Shown here: one piece after another, positions 1 through 5,154 of the stretch
Numbering within the stretch: the stretch's first letter is position 1
Layout: every line of letters starts with the position of its first letter
Assembly (NCBI GenBank): GCA_023252395.1
Contig: JAJPDY010000045.1
Span: forward strand, 1 to 7,864
Length of the DNA stretch: 7,864 nt
Direction: 5' to 3'
From: Nitrososphaera sp.
Lineage (GTDB): Archaea > Thermoproteota > Nitrososphaeria > Nitrososphaerales > Nitrososphaeraceae
Position numbers and translations under genes: made by a program
Notes under the pieces: model-generated
The model's database searches: none
The model's input: the letters and a program-made list of their open reading frames with translations, nothing else
What the model was told of the DNA's origin: nothing

Positions 1-191
1 GGTACGCTTCAGGGCAGAAACGCTGTCAAATTTGTGAGATATTCATAAAATGGGACGGCCTCTGGTGCCCATGTTGTGGTTACCGCTTGCGAACAAAGCC
101 AAGGAACCTGAAGTACAAGGCGAAGCTGAGAGCAAGGACAAAGAAGCAAGAGCTCAAAGTAGCCAAGCCAATCACGGTTCGCGTAAGATAA
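1..191 (+). CDS. Small basic zinc-ribbon protein, C-terminal part (5' end outside window)
   Basis: This frame is open from the left edge (first full codon at 3) to a TAA at 189-191, giving 62 visible residues. It begins YASGQKRCQICEIF and contains two CxxC pairs ten residues apart, CQIC (visible residues 8-11) and CPCC (22-25), followed by GYRLRTKPRN and a tail very rich in Lys and Arg. Two CxxC knuckles make a zinc ribbon, and the basic tail suggests nucleic-acid or ribosome contact; that role is inference. The true start lies upstream of the window. The stop is 5 nt before the next gene's ATG, so the two are probably co-transcribed. A different frame also reads through this DNA from 50, but the paired cysteines and lysine-rich tail mark this frame as the coding one. 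I recall similar small proteins in Thaumarchaeota but cannot name a characterised family. Confidence 0.75.
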   Translation, partial: YASGQKRCQICEIFIKWDGLWCPCCGYRLRTKPRNLKYKAKLRARTKKQELKVAKPITVRVR

Positions 192-196
192 GCCAA

Positions 197-562
197 ATGG
201 ATAATGAGCCTGACGCTCTGGTAAGCAAGATCGTCAGCCAAAGCACTGGACGAGATTTTTTTCTCAAAAGCATCTTTTTTCAAAACGGCTGTTTTATTAT
301 AATATCAGAAGGCGAACAGTGGCGAATTGGCGGCGTTTCTGCCGCGATCAGCACTTCAAACAAGGTCAACACTGCCAAGGTCATACCGAGCAAATACGAT
401 TCAATATTTATCAACACCATCGCAGAAAAGGTATCGTCCATGATAAACGGGATATGCCTGATTTCATTCTATAGCAAGGCCCAGCTCCAGCTGGAGGACA
501 TGAAAGCAATTATGGGAGAGGTAATGAACACCATAGGTAGCAGGAAGCATGAAGAGCAATAA
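197..562 (+). CDS. PAC3/PAC4-like protein, candidate proteasome assembly chaperone
   Basis: A 121-residue protein starting MDNEPDALVSKIV. The frame can be extended upstream to an ATG at 50, but that stretch overlaps the zinc-ribbon gene, so the ATG at 197, 5 nt after that gene's stop, is preferred. The body reads as beta strands (FFLKSIFFQNGCFIIISEG; EQWRIGGVSAAIS), a short strand near residues 58-62, two helices (about 69-84 and 98-113) and a strand between them. By eye, order, length and many positions match human PAC3 (about 122 residues): a R/KxG strand, then TxKV, then an Ile/Val-rich helix with Ala-Lys/Asn, a Gly before the last strand, and a final helix containing LKA/MKA. PAC3 and PAC4 help build the 20S proteasome alpha ring. 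Archaea have 20S proteasomes, so a chaperone role is plausible but inferred. There is no signal peptide or membrane segment. The 3' end overlaps the UbiD gene by 14 nt. Confidence 0.6.
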   Translation: MDNEPDALVSKIVSQSTGRDFFLKSIFFQNGCFIIISEGEQWRIGGVSAAISTSNKVNTAKVIPSKYDSIFINTIAEKVSSMINGICLISFYSKAQLQLEDMKAIMGEVMNTIGSRKHEEQ

Positions 563-1916
563 CCAGGATTTTCGCAGTTTTCTGTCTCTGCTCGAAGCCG
601 AGCAAGAGCTAGTACGTGCAAGAAAGGACGTGGGCGCTGAATACGAGCTTGCAGGAGTCGCGGCAAAACTGGACGGCAAGCAGGCAGTATTGTTTGAGAA
701 GGTGCGCGGAAGCAGGCTTGCGGTAGCCTGCAACGTATGCGGTACGCCAAGGAGGTTCTACCTTGCAATAGCAGGCAAAAAGGCGGCGCAGACAAGCAAT
801 GTAAAGAAGGCAATTCACGCCAGAATCACAGAGGCACTAGGCAAGCTGTCAGAGCCTGCCATGGCGCAAGGCGCGGCGCCATTTGAAAAGAATTTGTCAA
901 AGAGCCTGCTCGACTTGCCGGTAGTCACGCACTTTGAAAAAGACGCAGGTCCGTTTATCACGTCATCGATTGTTTTTGCAAAGGATCAGGAGAAGGGCAA
1001 CCAGAACTCGTCGACCCACAGGCTGCTCAGGCTTGACGAGCGGCACATGGCTATACGCATGGTTGAAGGCAGACACCTCCACAAGTGCTTCACGTATGCC
1101 CGCGACCACGGAGAAGACCTGAAAGTCGCGATAACAATAGGCGTGCACCCGGCAGTCAGCATCGCTGCTGCTTACCAGGCAGCATATGGAGTTGACGAAA
1201 TGCAGATAGCAAACACGCTCCTTGACGGCGGGCTTTCGCTCTCAAAGGCAAGCTATTCCCAATTGAATGTCCCAAGCCATGCAGAGATAGTGCTTGAAGG
1301 CAGGATACTCAAGGACAGGAATCAGGAGGAGTGGATGGTCGAGATGCTCAGGACCTACGATTTCAAGCGCAAGCAGCCAGTGTTTGAGCTGGAAAAGATA
1401 AGGTTCCGCGACAATGCAATCTACCACGATATTTTGCCGGGCTATGCAGAGCACCGCCTGCTGATGGGTATTCCTGTTGAGGCAAAGATGTACGACTATA
1501 TCAAAAATGTCGTGCCGACAACCCAGGCCGTGCACCTGACAGATGGGGGCTCTAACTGGCTTGCAGCAGTCATTCAGATAAAGAAGCGGCTGGAAGGCGA
1601 GCCCAAGAACGCCCTCTTGGCAGCGTTTGCAGCTCATCCGTCGCTCAAGATGGCGACTGTGGTGGACGACGACATTGACCCTGCAGACCCTGTGGCTGTA
1701 GAATACGCGGTGACGACCCGGTGCCAGGCCGACAAAGGCTTTATGGTAATACCAAACGCCAAGGGCTCAAGCCTGGACCCGTCAAGTGACCAGGCAAATC
1801 TGCTAACCACCAAAGTGGGCATCGACGCGACAGCGACTCTCCTGAAGGCAAAAGAGAGGTTTGAGATAGCGAGGATTCCGGGCGAAGAAAAAATAAAGCT
1901 TGGCGACTACCTGTAA
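549..1916 (+). CDS. UbiD-family prenyl-FMN-dependent decarboxylase (candidate anhydromevalonate phosphate decarboxylase)
   Basis: This 455-residue protein spans a full UbiD family length. The start MKSNNQDFRSFLSLLEAEQELV is the usual UbiD opening, and the ATG overlaps the upstream gene by 14 nt. UbiD enzymes remove CO2 from unsaturated acids using prenylated FMN. Expected ligands align by eye: metal and cofactor residues Asn153 and Arg158 (NSSTHR), His176 (EGRH), and probably Glu217 (DEMQIAN). The family landmark SHAEIVLEG is at 243-251. The usual EGPxGE/D catalytic loop is replaced by EEWMVE (260-265), but the two acidic residues five apart, Glu260 and Glu265, are kept. The C-terminal half has EHRLLMG (301-307), HPSLK, VVDDDID, KGSSLDPS and KVGIDAT, which I associate with the archaeal subgroup that includes anhydromevalonate phosphate decarboxylase of the archaeal mevalonate pathway. 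A menaquinone-pathway decarboxylase is the alternative. No prenyl-FMN synthase (UbiX) gene is in the window. Family certain; substrate inferred. Confidence 0.93.
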   Translation: MKSNNQDFRSFLSLLEAEQELVRARKDVGAEYELAGVAAKLDGKQAVLFEKVRGSRLAVACNVCGTPRRFYLAIAGKKAAQTSNVKKAIHARITEALGKLSEPAMAQGAAPFEKNLSKSLLDLPVVTHFEKDAGPFITSSIVFAKDQEKGNQNSSTHRLLRLDERHMAIRMVEGRHLHKCFTYARDHGEDLKVAITIGVHPAVSIAAAYQAAYGVDEMQIANTLLDGGLSLSKASYSQLNVPSHAEIVLEGRILKDRNQEEWMVEMLRTYDFKRKQPVFELEKIRFRDNAIYHDILPGYAEHRLLMGIPVEAKMYDYIKNVVPTTQAVHLTDGGSNWLAAVIQIKKRLEGEPKNALLAAFAAHPSLKMATVVDDDIDPADPVAVEYAVTTRCQADKGFMVIPNAKGSSLDPSSDQANLLTTKVGIDATATLLKAKERFEIARIPGEEKIKLGDYL

Positions 1917-1928
1917 ACTGGACAAGAG

Positions 1929-1936
1929 ATTAAATA
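1929..1936 (+). promoter_or_regulatory. TATA box upstream of the 109-residue protein gene
   Basis: The sequence ATTAAATA lies in the 46-nt gap after the UbiD gene. Its centre (about 1933) is 30 nt before the ATG at 1963, which predicts transcription starting about 1959 and a leader of only a few nt. The purine run AGGGAAG at about 1950-1956 could be a BRE-independent leader element or a weak ribosome binding site. Confidence 0.55.
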
Positions 1937-1962
1937 GCCTTCAATAGTAAAGGGAAGAGTCC

Positions 1963-2292
1963 ATGAAGCCTAACAATTATGCTATGAAAGACTGGCATCT
2001 TGAACACGTTGAAAAAGTCATTATCCGTTTTGTCAAGGGCATATCCCCTGACGCTTCTTCTTTTGAAAAACGAAATTACAAAAAATACAGCACAGTTTCA
2101 AGCTGTGCAAAGCAGATCGAATATGACATCAAGCACGGAGTCACGATGGACGAAGTGCTCAACGTCGTCAGAAAGATAAGGCACGACAAGCAGTTCAAGG
2201 AACTCCAAAAGATTCCAGACGCACTCTCGCGGCTGGACGAGATTGAAAGGCAGATCTCGGCTCCAAAAAAAGTGGCGACTACGTGGTACTAG
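1963..2292 (+). CDS. Conserved-looking hypothetical protein, helical, 109 residues
   Basis: I do not recognise this protein. It is 109 residues, soluble, with no signal peptide, membrane segment or metal-ligand pattern; there is one cysteine (Cys48). Predicted helices run about 11-25, 44-58, 62-77 and 83-98, with many Lys/Arg (KRNYKKY at 36-42, RKIRHDKQFKE at 70-80) alternating with acidic residues, followed by a short basic tail ending ATTWY. The basic helical make-up would suit protein or nucleic-acid binding, but nothing shows which. It starts at an ATG behind its own TATA box, and its TAG stop is immediately followed by the ATG of the next gene with zero spacer, so the two are almost certainly translated from one message and perhaps act together. 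Codon use is like its neighbours. Confidence 0.75.
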   Translation: MKPNNYAMKDWHLEHVEKVIIRFVKGISPDASSFEKRNYKKYSTVSSCAKQIEYDIKHGVTMDEVLNVVRKIRHDKQFKELQKIPDALSRLDEIERQISAPKKVATTWY

Positions 2293-2853
2293 ATGTCAGA
2301 GTTCCGCTTTACTGACGGCAACCTGATTGTCCTTTATGCAGTGCACAAGGGCAAGTCAGCAGACGGCAGGCTTCCTGATTATATCCTAGAGCGCGTCAAA
2401 GTCGGCCTTGAGACTCACGACATGGTCATGCGCTCAAAGGCAGACAGGCACAAGACTATGGTCATGATTGTCGGCGAGCAGGGGCCGGCAGAAAAAGTAA
2501 AAGACGCGCTCGTGCAGGGTGGCGTGAAACCTGAAATTATCGCAATCGACACCGACTCGCAGAACATGGGGCAGACTATTGACAGGGTTTACGGCATGAT
2601 AAAGAACAAGCCAAACCCGCCTTTCATTTACTTTATCGGCTCGGTGTGGCTGCACGACATTTTCAATTCAACTGTTCTTTCAAAGATGAAGGGATTCAGG
2701 GTGCAGTTCTACGGCGCACTGGATCACCGGCCCGTTGACGAGGTAGAGCGCGAAAAGGCGCTTGACGTGCCAAAGAAGGGTGTGGAATACTACAAGCAGC
2801 AGGCCAAGAACAAGGCAGTCGACATGGTGCTCAACTTTATCTTCCCGGACTAA
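2293..2853 (+). CDS. Hypothetical protein, possible DUF218/YdcF-like fold
   Basis: A 186-residue soluble protein with alternating strands and helices. Strands: LIVLYAV (11-17), TMVMIVGE (55-62), IIAIDT (82-87), PFIYFIGSVWL (110-120) and FRVQFYGALD (135-144). Helices lie between them, and the helical tail (about 149-183) is rich in Lys and Glu. The order resembles a Rossmann-like DUF218/YdcF domain: a Gly-rich turn after the second strand, then a Ser-x-Asn segment (SQNMGQTIDRVYGMI, 89-103), then a hydrophobic strand ending in Gly-Ser-x-Trp-x-His (116-121), then a strand before a late Arg-Pro. DUF218 proteins bind nucleotides or act in envelope metabolism in bacteria, but I see no proof of either here. 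The match is a judgement by eye and could be wrong. The ATG directly abuts the previous gene's stop, so translation is probably coupled. The stop is followed by the promoter of tRNA-Gly. Confidence 0.75.
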   Translation: MSEFRFTDGNLIVLYAVHKGKSADGRLPDYILERVKVGLETHDMVMRSKADRHKTMVMIVGEQGPAEKVKDALVQGGVKPEIIAIDTDSQNMGQTIDRVYGMIKNKPNPPFIYFIGSVWLHDIFNSTVLSKMKGFRVQFYGALDHRPVDEVEREKALDVPKKGVEYYKQQAKNKAVDMVLNFIFPD

Positions 2854-2855
2854 GA

Positions 2856-2863
2856 TTTTAATA
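2856..2863 (+). promoter_or_regulatory. TATA box of the tRNA-Gly gene
   Basis: TTTTAATA begins 3 nt after the upstream stop codon and is centred about 31 nt before the first base of the tRNA. This predicts transcription starting a few bases before the mature 5' end, as is usual for archaeal tRNA genes, whose leader is removed by RNase P. Confidence 0.65.
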
Positions 2864-2890
2864 CCCTTCCCATGTTCGGCTAGTAATAGT

Positions 2891-2980
2891 GCGGTCATCG
2901 TCCAGTTTGGTCTAGGACACTGGCCTTCCATGCATGAGCGAAGATAGCCCGTAACCCGGGTTCAAATCCCGGTGACCGCA
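2891..2980 (+). tRNA. tRNA-Gly, anticodon UCC, intron-containing
   Basis: All arms can be drawn. The acceptor stem GCGGTCA (2891-2897) pairs perfectly with TGACCGC (2973-2979), followed by discriminator A at 2980; CCA is not encoded (the DNA continues CCT). The D stem is GTCC/GGAC. The anticodon stem is CTGGC (2920-2924) with GCCCG (2947-2951), with one U-C mismatch at positions 28-42. The T arm is CCGGG-TTCAAAT-CCCGG. With U33 at 2926 the anticodon is UCC (2927-2929), which reads GGA and GGG glycine codons. The loop is interrupted after position 37 by a 15-nt intron; mature length is 75 nt. A73, C35, C36 and the G1-C72/C2-G71 pairs fit archaeal tRNA-Gly identity. The gene ends 9 nt before the stop codon of the opposite-strand gene; a pyrimidine run CCTTTCTCTTT after it may terminate transcription. 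Confidence 0.93.
2931..2945 (+). other. 15-nt tRNA intron at canonical 37/38 site (bulge-helix-bulge)
   Basis: The exon-intron junctions form a textbook archaeal splicing motif. Exon bases CUUC (2925-2928) pair with intron bases GAAG (2940-2943) as the 4-bp central helix. The 5' bulge is C-A-U (2929-2931), cut after A2930. The 3' bulge is A-U-A (2944-2946), cut after U2945. The distal helix is only two G-C pairs (2932-2933 with 2938-2939) closed by the tetraloop AUGA; the proximal helix is the anticodon stem. The tRNA splicing endonuclease would cut here, and exons would be joined by RtcB-type ligase (established for archaea; neither gene is in the window). At 15 nt this is near the short end of archaeal tRNA introns. 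Confidence 0.9.
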
Positions 2981-2989
2981 CCTTTCTCT

Positions 2990-3547
2990 TTATGGCAGCG
3001 TGGCAGTAAAGTCCTTGGTTTCCTGCGTGGTTCCCGACTCGATGCTGGCGGTGCCGGTGGCGCTCCACTTTATGTCAGAGGTGTTGTTCAGGATCTTGTT
3101 GAATATGGCAGCTTTTGCGTCAGAGTAGTCTATCTTGACCCCCGTATCCTTTATCGGCACGTGGGTGCCAGAAAAGAGCGCGGGCCTGCCGTTTAGCGGG
3201 ACGTCTTCATACGAGATAGTATAATGGCCGAGGTCAACTCCGTCTGCAAACAGCTCATAGTCTACTTGTGAAGTCGTCAGCGTAATGTCGTTTGTATTGG
3301 TGACATTAAATGTCAGTTGCAAGTTGAGCGATTGCTCGCCTTGGCTCCCGGATGTTCGCTCGACTTTGCCAAGCTCGATACTTATCTTGTCCAGATCAAT
3401 CGGGGTTCGGATGATAAGCGGGTAGAAAATGATGGTAAGAGCGACTGCAGCAATTGCGGCGATAAGCGCGGCTCTTCTCGGACCTATAATCAAGCTCAGG
3501 CTAGCTGAATCGGCGAGCTGATTAAAACCTTTCTGGGGGTGCAGCAT
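2990..3547 (-). CDS. Membrane-anchored LEA14-like (WHy domain) protein
   Basis: A 185-residue protein from the only nearby ATG (3547). The frame stays open further upstream, but that part overlaps the divergent CopD-like gene and has shadow-type composition. One hydrophobic segment (about residues 26-46, AALIAAIAAVALTIIFYPLII) follows a Pro-Arg-Arg, placing the rest outside the cell. Residues 50-185 look like a LEA type 2/WHy domain: a beta-rich fold with the typical pattern of a strand (DKISIELGKVER), a long strand LNLQLTFNVTNTNDITL containing the Asn-Pro/Thr-Asn loop, then VDYELFADGVDLGHY and a conserved Gly-Arg-Pro turn. WHy-domain proteins are linked to desiccation and stress tolerance, and in archaea many are lipid- or helix-anchored at the surface; the exact role is unknown. 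Asn-x-Thr/Ser sites occur at 81, 154 and 155. The start is uncertain, and a TTG further in is possible. Confidence 0.85.
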   Translation of the reverse strand: MLHPQKGFNQLADSASLSLIIGPRRAALIAAIAAVALTIIFYPLIIRTPIDLDKISIELGKVERTSGSQGEQSLNLQLTFNVTNTNDITLTTSQVDYELFADGVDLGHYTISYEDVPLNGRPALFSGTHVPIKDTGVKIDYSDAKAAIFNKILNNTSDIKWSATGTASIESGTTQETKDFTATLP

Positions 3548-3549
3548 CG

Positions 3550-3557
3550 ATAATATA
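3550..3557 (+). promoter_or_regulatory. TATA box of the CopD-like gene
   Basis: ATAATATA is centred at about 3553, so transcription should start at about 3580-3581, exactly at the ATG of the CopD-like gene. This implies a leaderless message. The same box lies only 2 nt upstream of the divergent LEA gene's ATG, so occupancy here could block the other gene. Confidence 0.6.
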
Positions 3558-3580
3558 CCGCGGAAAATGTGAAAATAGTG

Positions 3581-4078
3581 ATGGCTGTTGCAGACGGCCT
3601 TGTCACGTGGGTGCACCTGATATGCGCCTCGATATGGGTTGGAGGCTCGATCTTTATCGGAGTCGTGCTGGTGCCTGTCCTCAAGTCCTACACAAAGTCG
3701 CTTGAAGAGCTGGTCACGCTCATGGTCAAGGTAGGCAGGCGATTTAACAAGATAACCGTGCCTGCCTTTGCAATCCTGATAGCAACAGGCATCTATAACT
3801 CTCGCGGGTTCATCGCAGACCCCAGCGCGCTCTTGAACACCACTTATGGCACGATACTTTTGATAAAGATAATCCTTGTCGTTGCCACTGTCATCACTTA
3901 TGTCATCCATGTCAGGCTGCTAAACGCCAACATGGAGCGCAAAATAATGTCAGGGCAGGGAGGCAACGTCTACGTCCAGTCGATAAGGACAAAAATAATC
4001 ATCCTTGGCGAGGTAATAGTTGTCCTATCAATTGCGATACTTTTGCTGGCTGCGCTTCTTGACAGCGGCGGGTTCTAA
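3581..4078 (+). CDS. CopD-like four-helix integral membrane protein
   Basis: A 165-residue protein with four hydrophobic helices at about 7-32, 59-74, 90-112 and 138-160. The first contains the CopD-type signature VHLICASIWVGGSIF (His12, Trp19, Gly21, Gly22). The basic RRF (53-55) comes before helix 2, which ends in the typical ATGIY. A TTYGTILLIK segment (87-96) opens helix 3, and His110 sits at its end. CopD-domain proteins (PF05425) are membrane proteins tied to copper tolerance and related cytochrome b561-like heme proteins. The histidines could bind copper or heme, but which cannot be told from sequence. ATG 3581 is chosen because TATA spacing predicts transcription starting there; a GTG at 3569 is in frame but too close to the box. 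Ammonia oxidisers depend heavily on copper enzymes, which makes a copper role plausible. The stop TAA overlaps the stop of the convergent RtcA gene. Confidence 0.8.
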   Translation: MAVADGLVTWVHLICASIWVGGSIFIGVVLVPVLKSYTKSLEELVTLMVKVGRRFNKITVPAFAILIATGIYNSRGFIADPSALLNTTYGTILLIKIILVVATVITYVIHVRLLNANMERKIMSGQGGNVYVQSIRTKIIILGEVIVVLSIAILLLAALLDSGGF

Positions 4079-5115
4079 TTTTCTATCGTGACTATGTGGC
4101 TGTTGCCCTGCTGCTCTATTCCGTATTTGCAGCCGGCGATCCGGCTTGCCACCTGCAGGTTTGTCCGCAAATGCTCTGTCGCTCGGGTGATCCTATATCT
4201 CGACTTGCCCTTGGCAAGCGCAAGCGGCAGAACTAGCATGTCTGCGAGGAACGCGTCTACTGGAACCTGCGCCAGGCTGCTTTCCAAGTAGCGCTCTGCC
4301 GCTTCGGTTCCCACAGCTTCAGCCCTTTTTCCTAATTCCCCTATCGAGTCGCCCCCAATGAAAGGCCCAAAGTCAGAAGCAGAGTAGACAAGGATAGATG
4401 TTCCGGGCGAAAGCGATGTCTCTAGCGACGCGGTATAGTTTTGGCACCTTATCCCCTTTTTCTCTAGCGCAAGCAGCGCCGATGTTGTCTGCCTCTCTGC
4501 CACGTGTCTTGGCAGCTGGCTGCAGACACTTGTTATTTTTGGCTCGAGATTCCTGCCATTTAAGAGCTCGATTGTCCCGGGCGCCTTGCAGGGCTCGATG
4601 TTTGACTGTACGATCCCGCCGCCCTTTGGGTAGTACCCGCGCTTTAGCACGTCTGATGAAAATTTTATGCCAATGTTTCGGTACGCGTCTGCCACGACGT
4701 GCCTGATGTAGTCTATGGTCGGGCTTGCCTTGACATCAGTTCCGCCTATGAGCTCAATTCCTAGGCTGTTGTTTGACAGCGAGACTGCCGGCACGACTGT
4801 CATCAGTATCATTGGGATGCTGCCGGCGGTCCCGACATCCACTTTTACAGAGCCGCCTTCAAACCTGTCAGAAGGTGTGAACCTCACCCATTCGGCTCCC
4901 ACCTGCAGGTTTTCAACTTTTGCATGGAAGAGATCGCCAACAATCTTTATCGCAGTCAGGTGCTGCGGGCGAAGCCCGGGGTTCTGGCGCTTTGCCCGGA
5001 TGCCTGTCACCTCGATAGGCTTGCCTGTTATCGCGGATAATGAAATTGCGGTGCGCAGGATCTGGCCGCCGCCCTCGCCCTGCGAGCCATCAATCCTGAC
5101 TAAGTCTAGTACCAC
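4075..5115 (-). CDS. rtcA: RNA 3'-terminal phosphate cyclase
   Basis: A 346-residue protein, the usual length for RtcA (about 340). It converts RNA 3'-phosphate ends to 2',3'-cyclic phosphates using ATP through a covalent His-AMP intermediate. The N-terminus carries the family signature IDGSQGEGGGQILRTA (8-23), followed by RAKRQNPGLRPQHL (40-53), with the invariant Arg-Pro-Gln-His, and KASPTIDY. PKGGG (163-167) and PRHVAERQ (202-209) are also present. The predicted nucleophile is His315 in RATEHLRTN (311-319), so it should be active rather than an inactive Rcl1-like relative. The start is GTG at 5115, with a TATA box about 27 nt upstream giving a leaderless message. It sits immediately downstream of the acyltransferase pair but has its own promoter, so co-function is not implied. 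Its physiological substrate in archaea is not settled. Confidence 0.95.
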   Translation of the reverse strand: MVLDLVRIDGSQGEGGGQILRTAISLSAITGKPIEVTGIRAKRQNPGLRPQHLTAIKIVGDLFHAKVENLQVGAEWVRFTPSDRFEGGSVKVDVGTAGSIPMILMTVVPAVSLSNNSLGIELIGGTDVKASPTIDYIRHVVADAYRNIGIKFSSDVLKRGYYPKGGGIVQSNIEPCKAPGTIELLNGRNLEPKITSVCSQLPRHVAERQTTSALLALEKKGIRCQNYTASLETSLSPGTSILVYSASDFGPFIGGDSIGELGKRAEAVGTEAAERYLESSLAQVPVDAFLADMLVLPLALAKGKSRYRITRATEHLRTNLQVASRIAGCKYGIEQQGNSHIVTIEN

Positions 5116-5138
5116 TGCAGGTACGATTGCGACTTTGC

Positions 5139-5146
5139 TTAATTAA
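5139..5146 (-). promoter_or_regulatory. TATA box of rtcA
   Basis: TTAATTAA, a perfect palindrome, fills part of the 39-nt gap between the MBOAT stop and rtcA. Its centre (5142-5143) is 27 nt from the GTG at 5115, so transcription should begin at the start codon itself. Being symmetric, it could also serve the other strand, but no plus-strand gene follows. Confidence 0.65.
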
Positions 5147-5154
5147 TCTTAAAC

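Noticed and set aside
50..196. N-terminal extension of the PAC3-like ORF to an ATG at 50
   Set aside because: The same DNA encodes the zinc-ribbon protein in another frame, with two CxxC pairs; the extension is polar and low in pattern. ATG 197 fits both the gene spacing and the family length.
1242..1637. Minus-strand 131-codon ORF (and other long ORFs opposite the UbiD, rtcA and MBOAT genes)
   Set aside because: They lie wholly opposite strongly supported genes, have Cys/His/Arg-heavy shadow composition and no start signals.
2891..2980. Reading the tRNA as tRNA-Glu (UUC) or as intronless
   Set aside because: Position 33 must be U, which sets the anticodon as UCC. Without an intron the anticodon stem cannot form, while with it the bulge-helix-bulge is perfect.
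3569..3580. GTG 3569 as the start of the CopD-like protein
   Set aside because: It is only 15 nt from the TATA box centre, upstream of the predicted transcription start; ATG 3581 fits.
3548..3910. Upstream extension of the minus-strand LEA-like ORF
   Set aside because: It lies opposite the CopD-like gene, whose helices and motifs are clear; the extension has shadow composition (many His, Asp, Arg, Cys) and no domain.
2891..5115. Functional link between rtcA and the intron-containing tRNA
   Set aside because: Archaeal tRNA exon joining uses RtcB, not RtcA. The genes are on different strands with two unrelated genes between.
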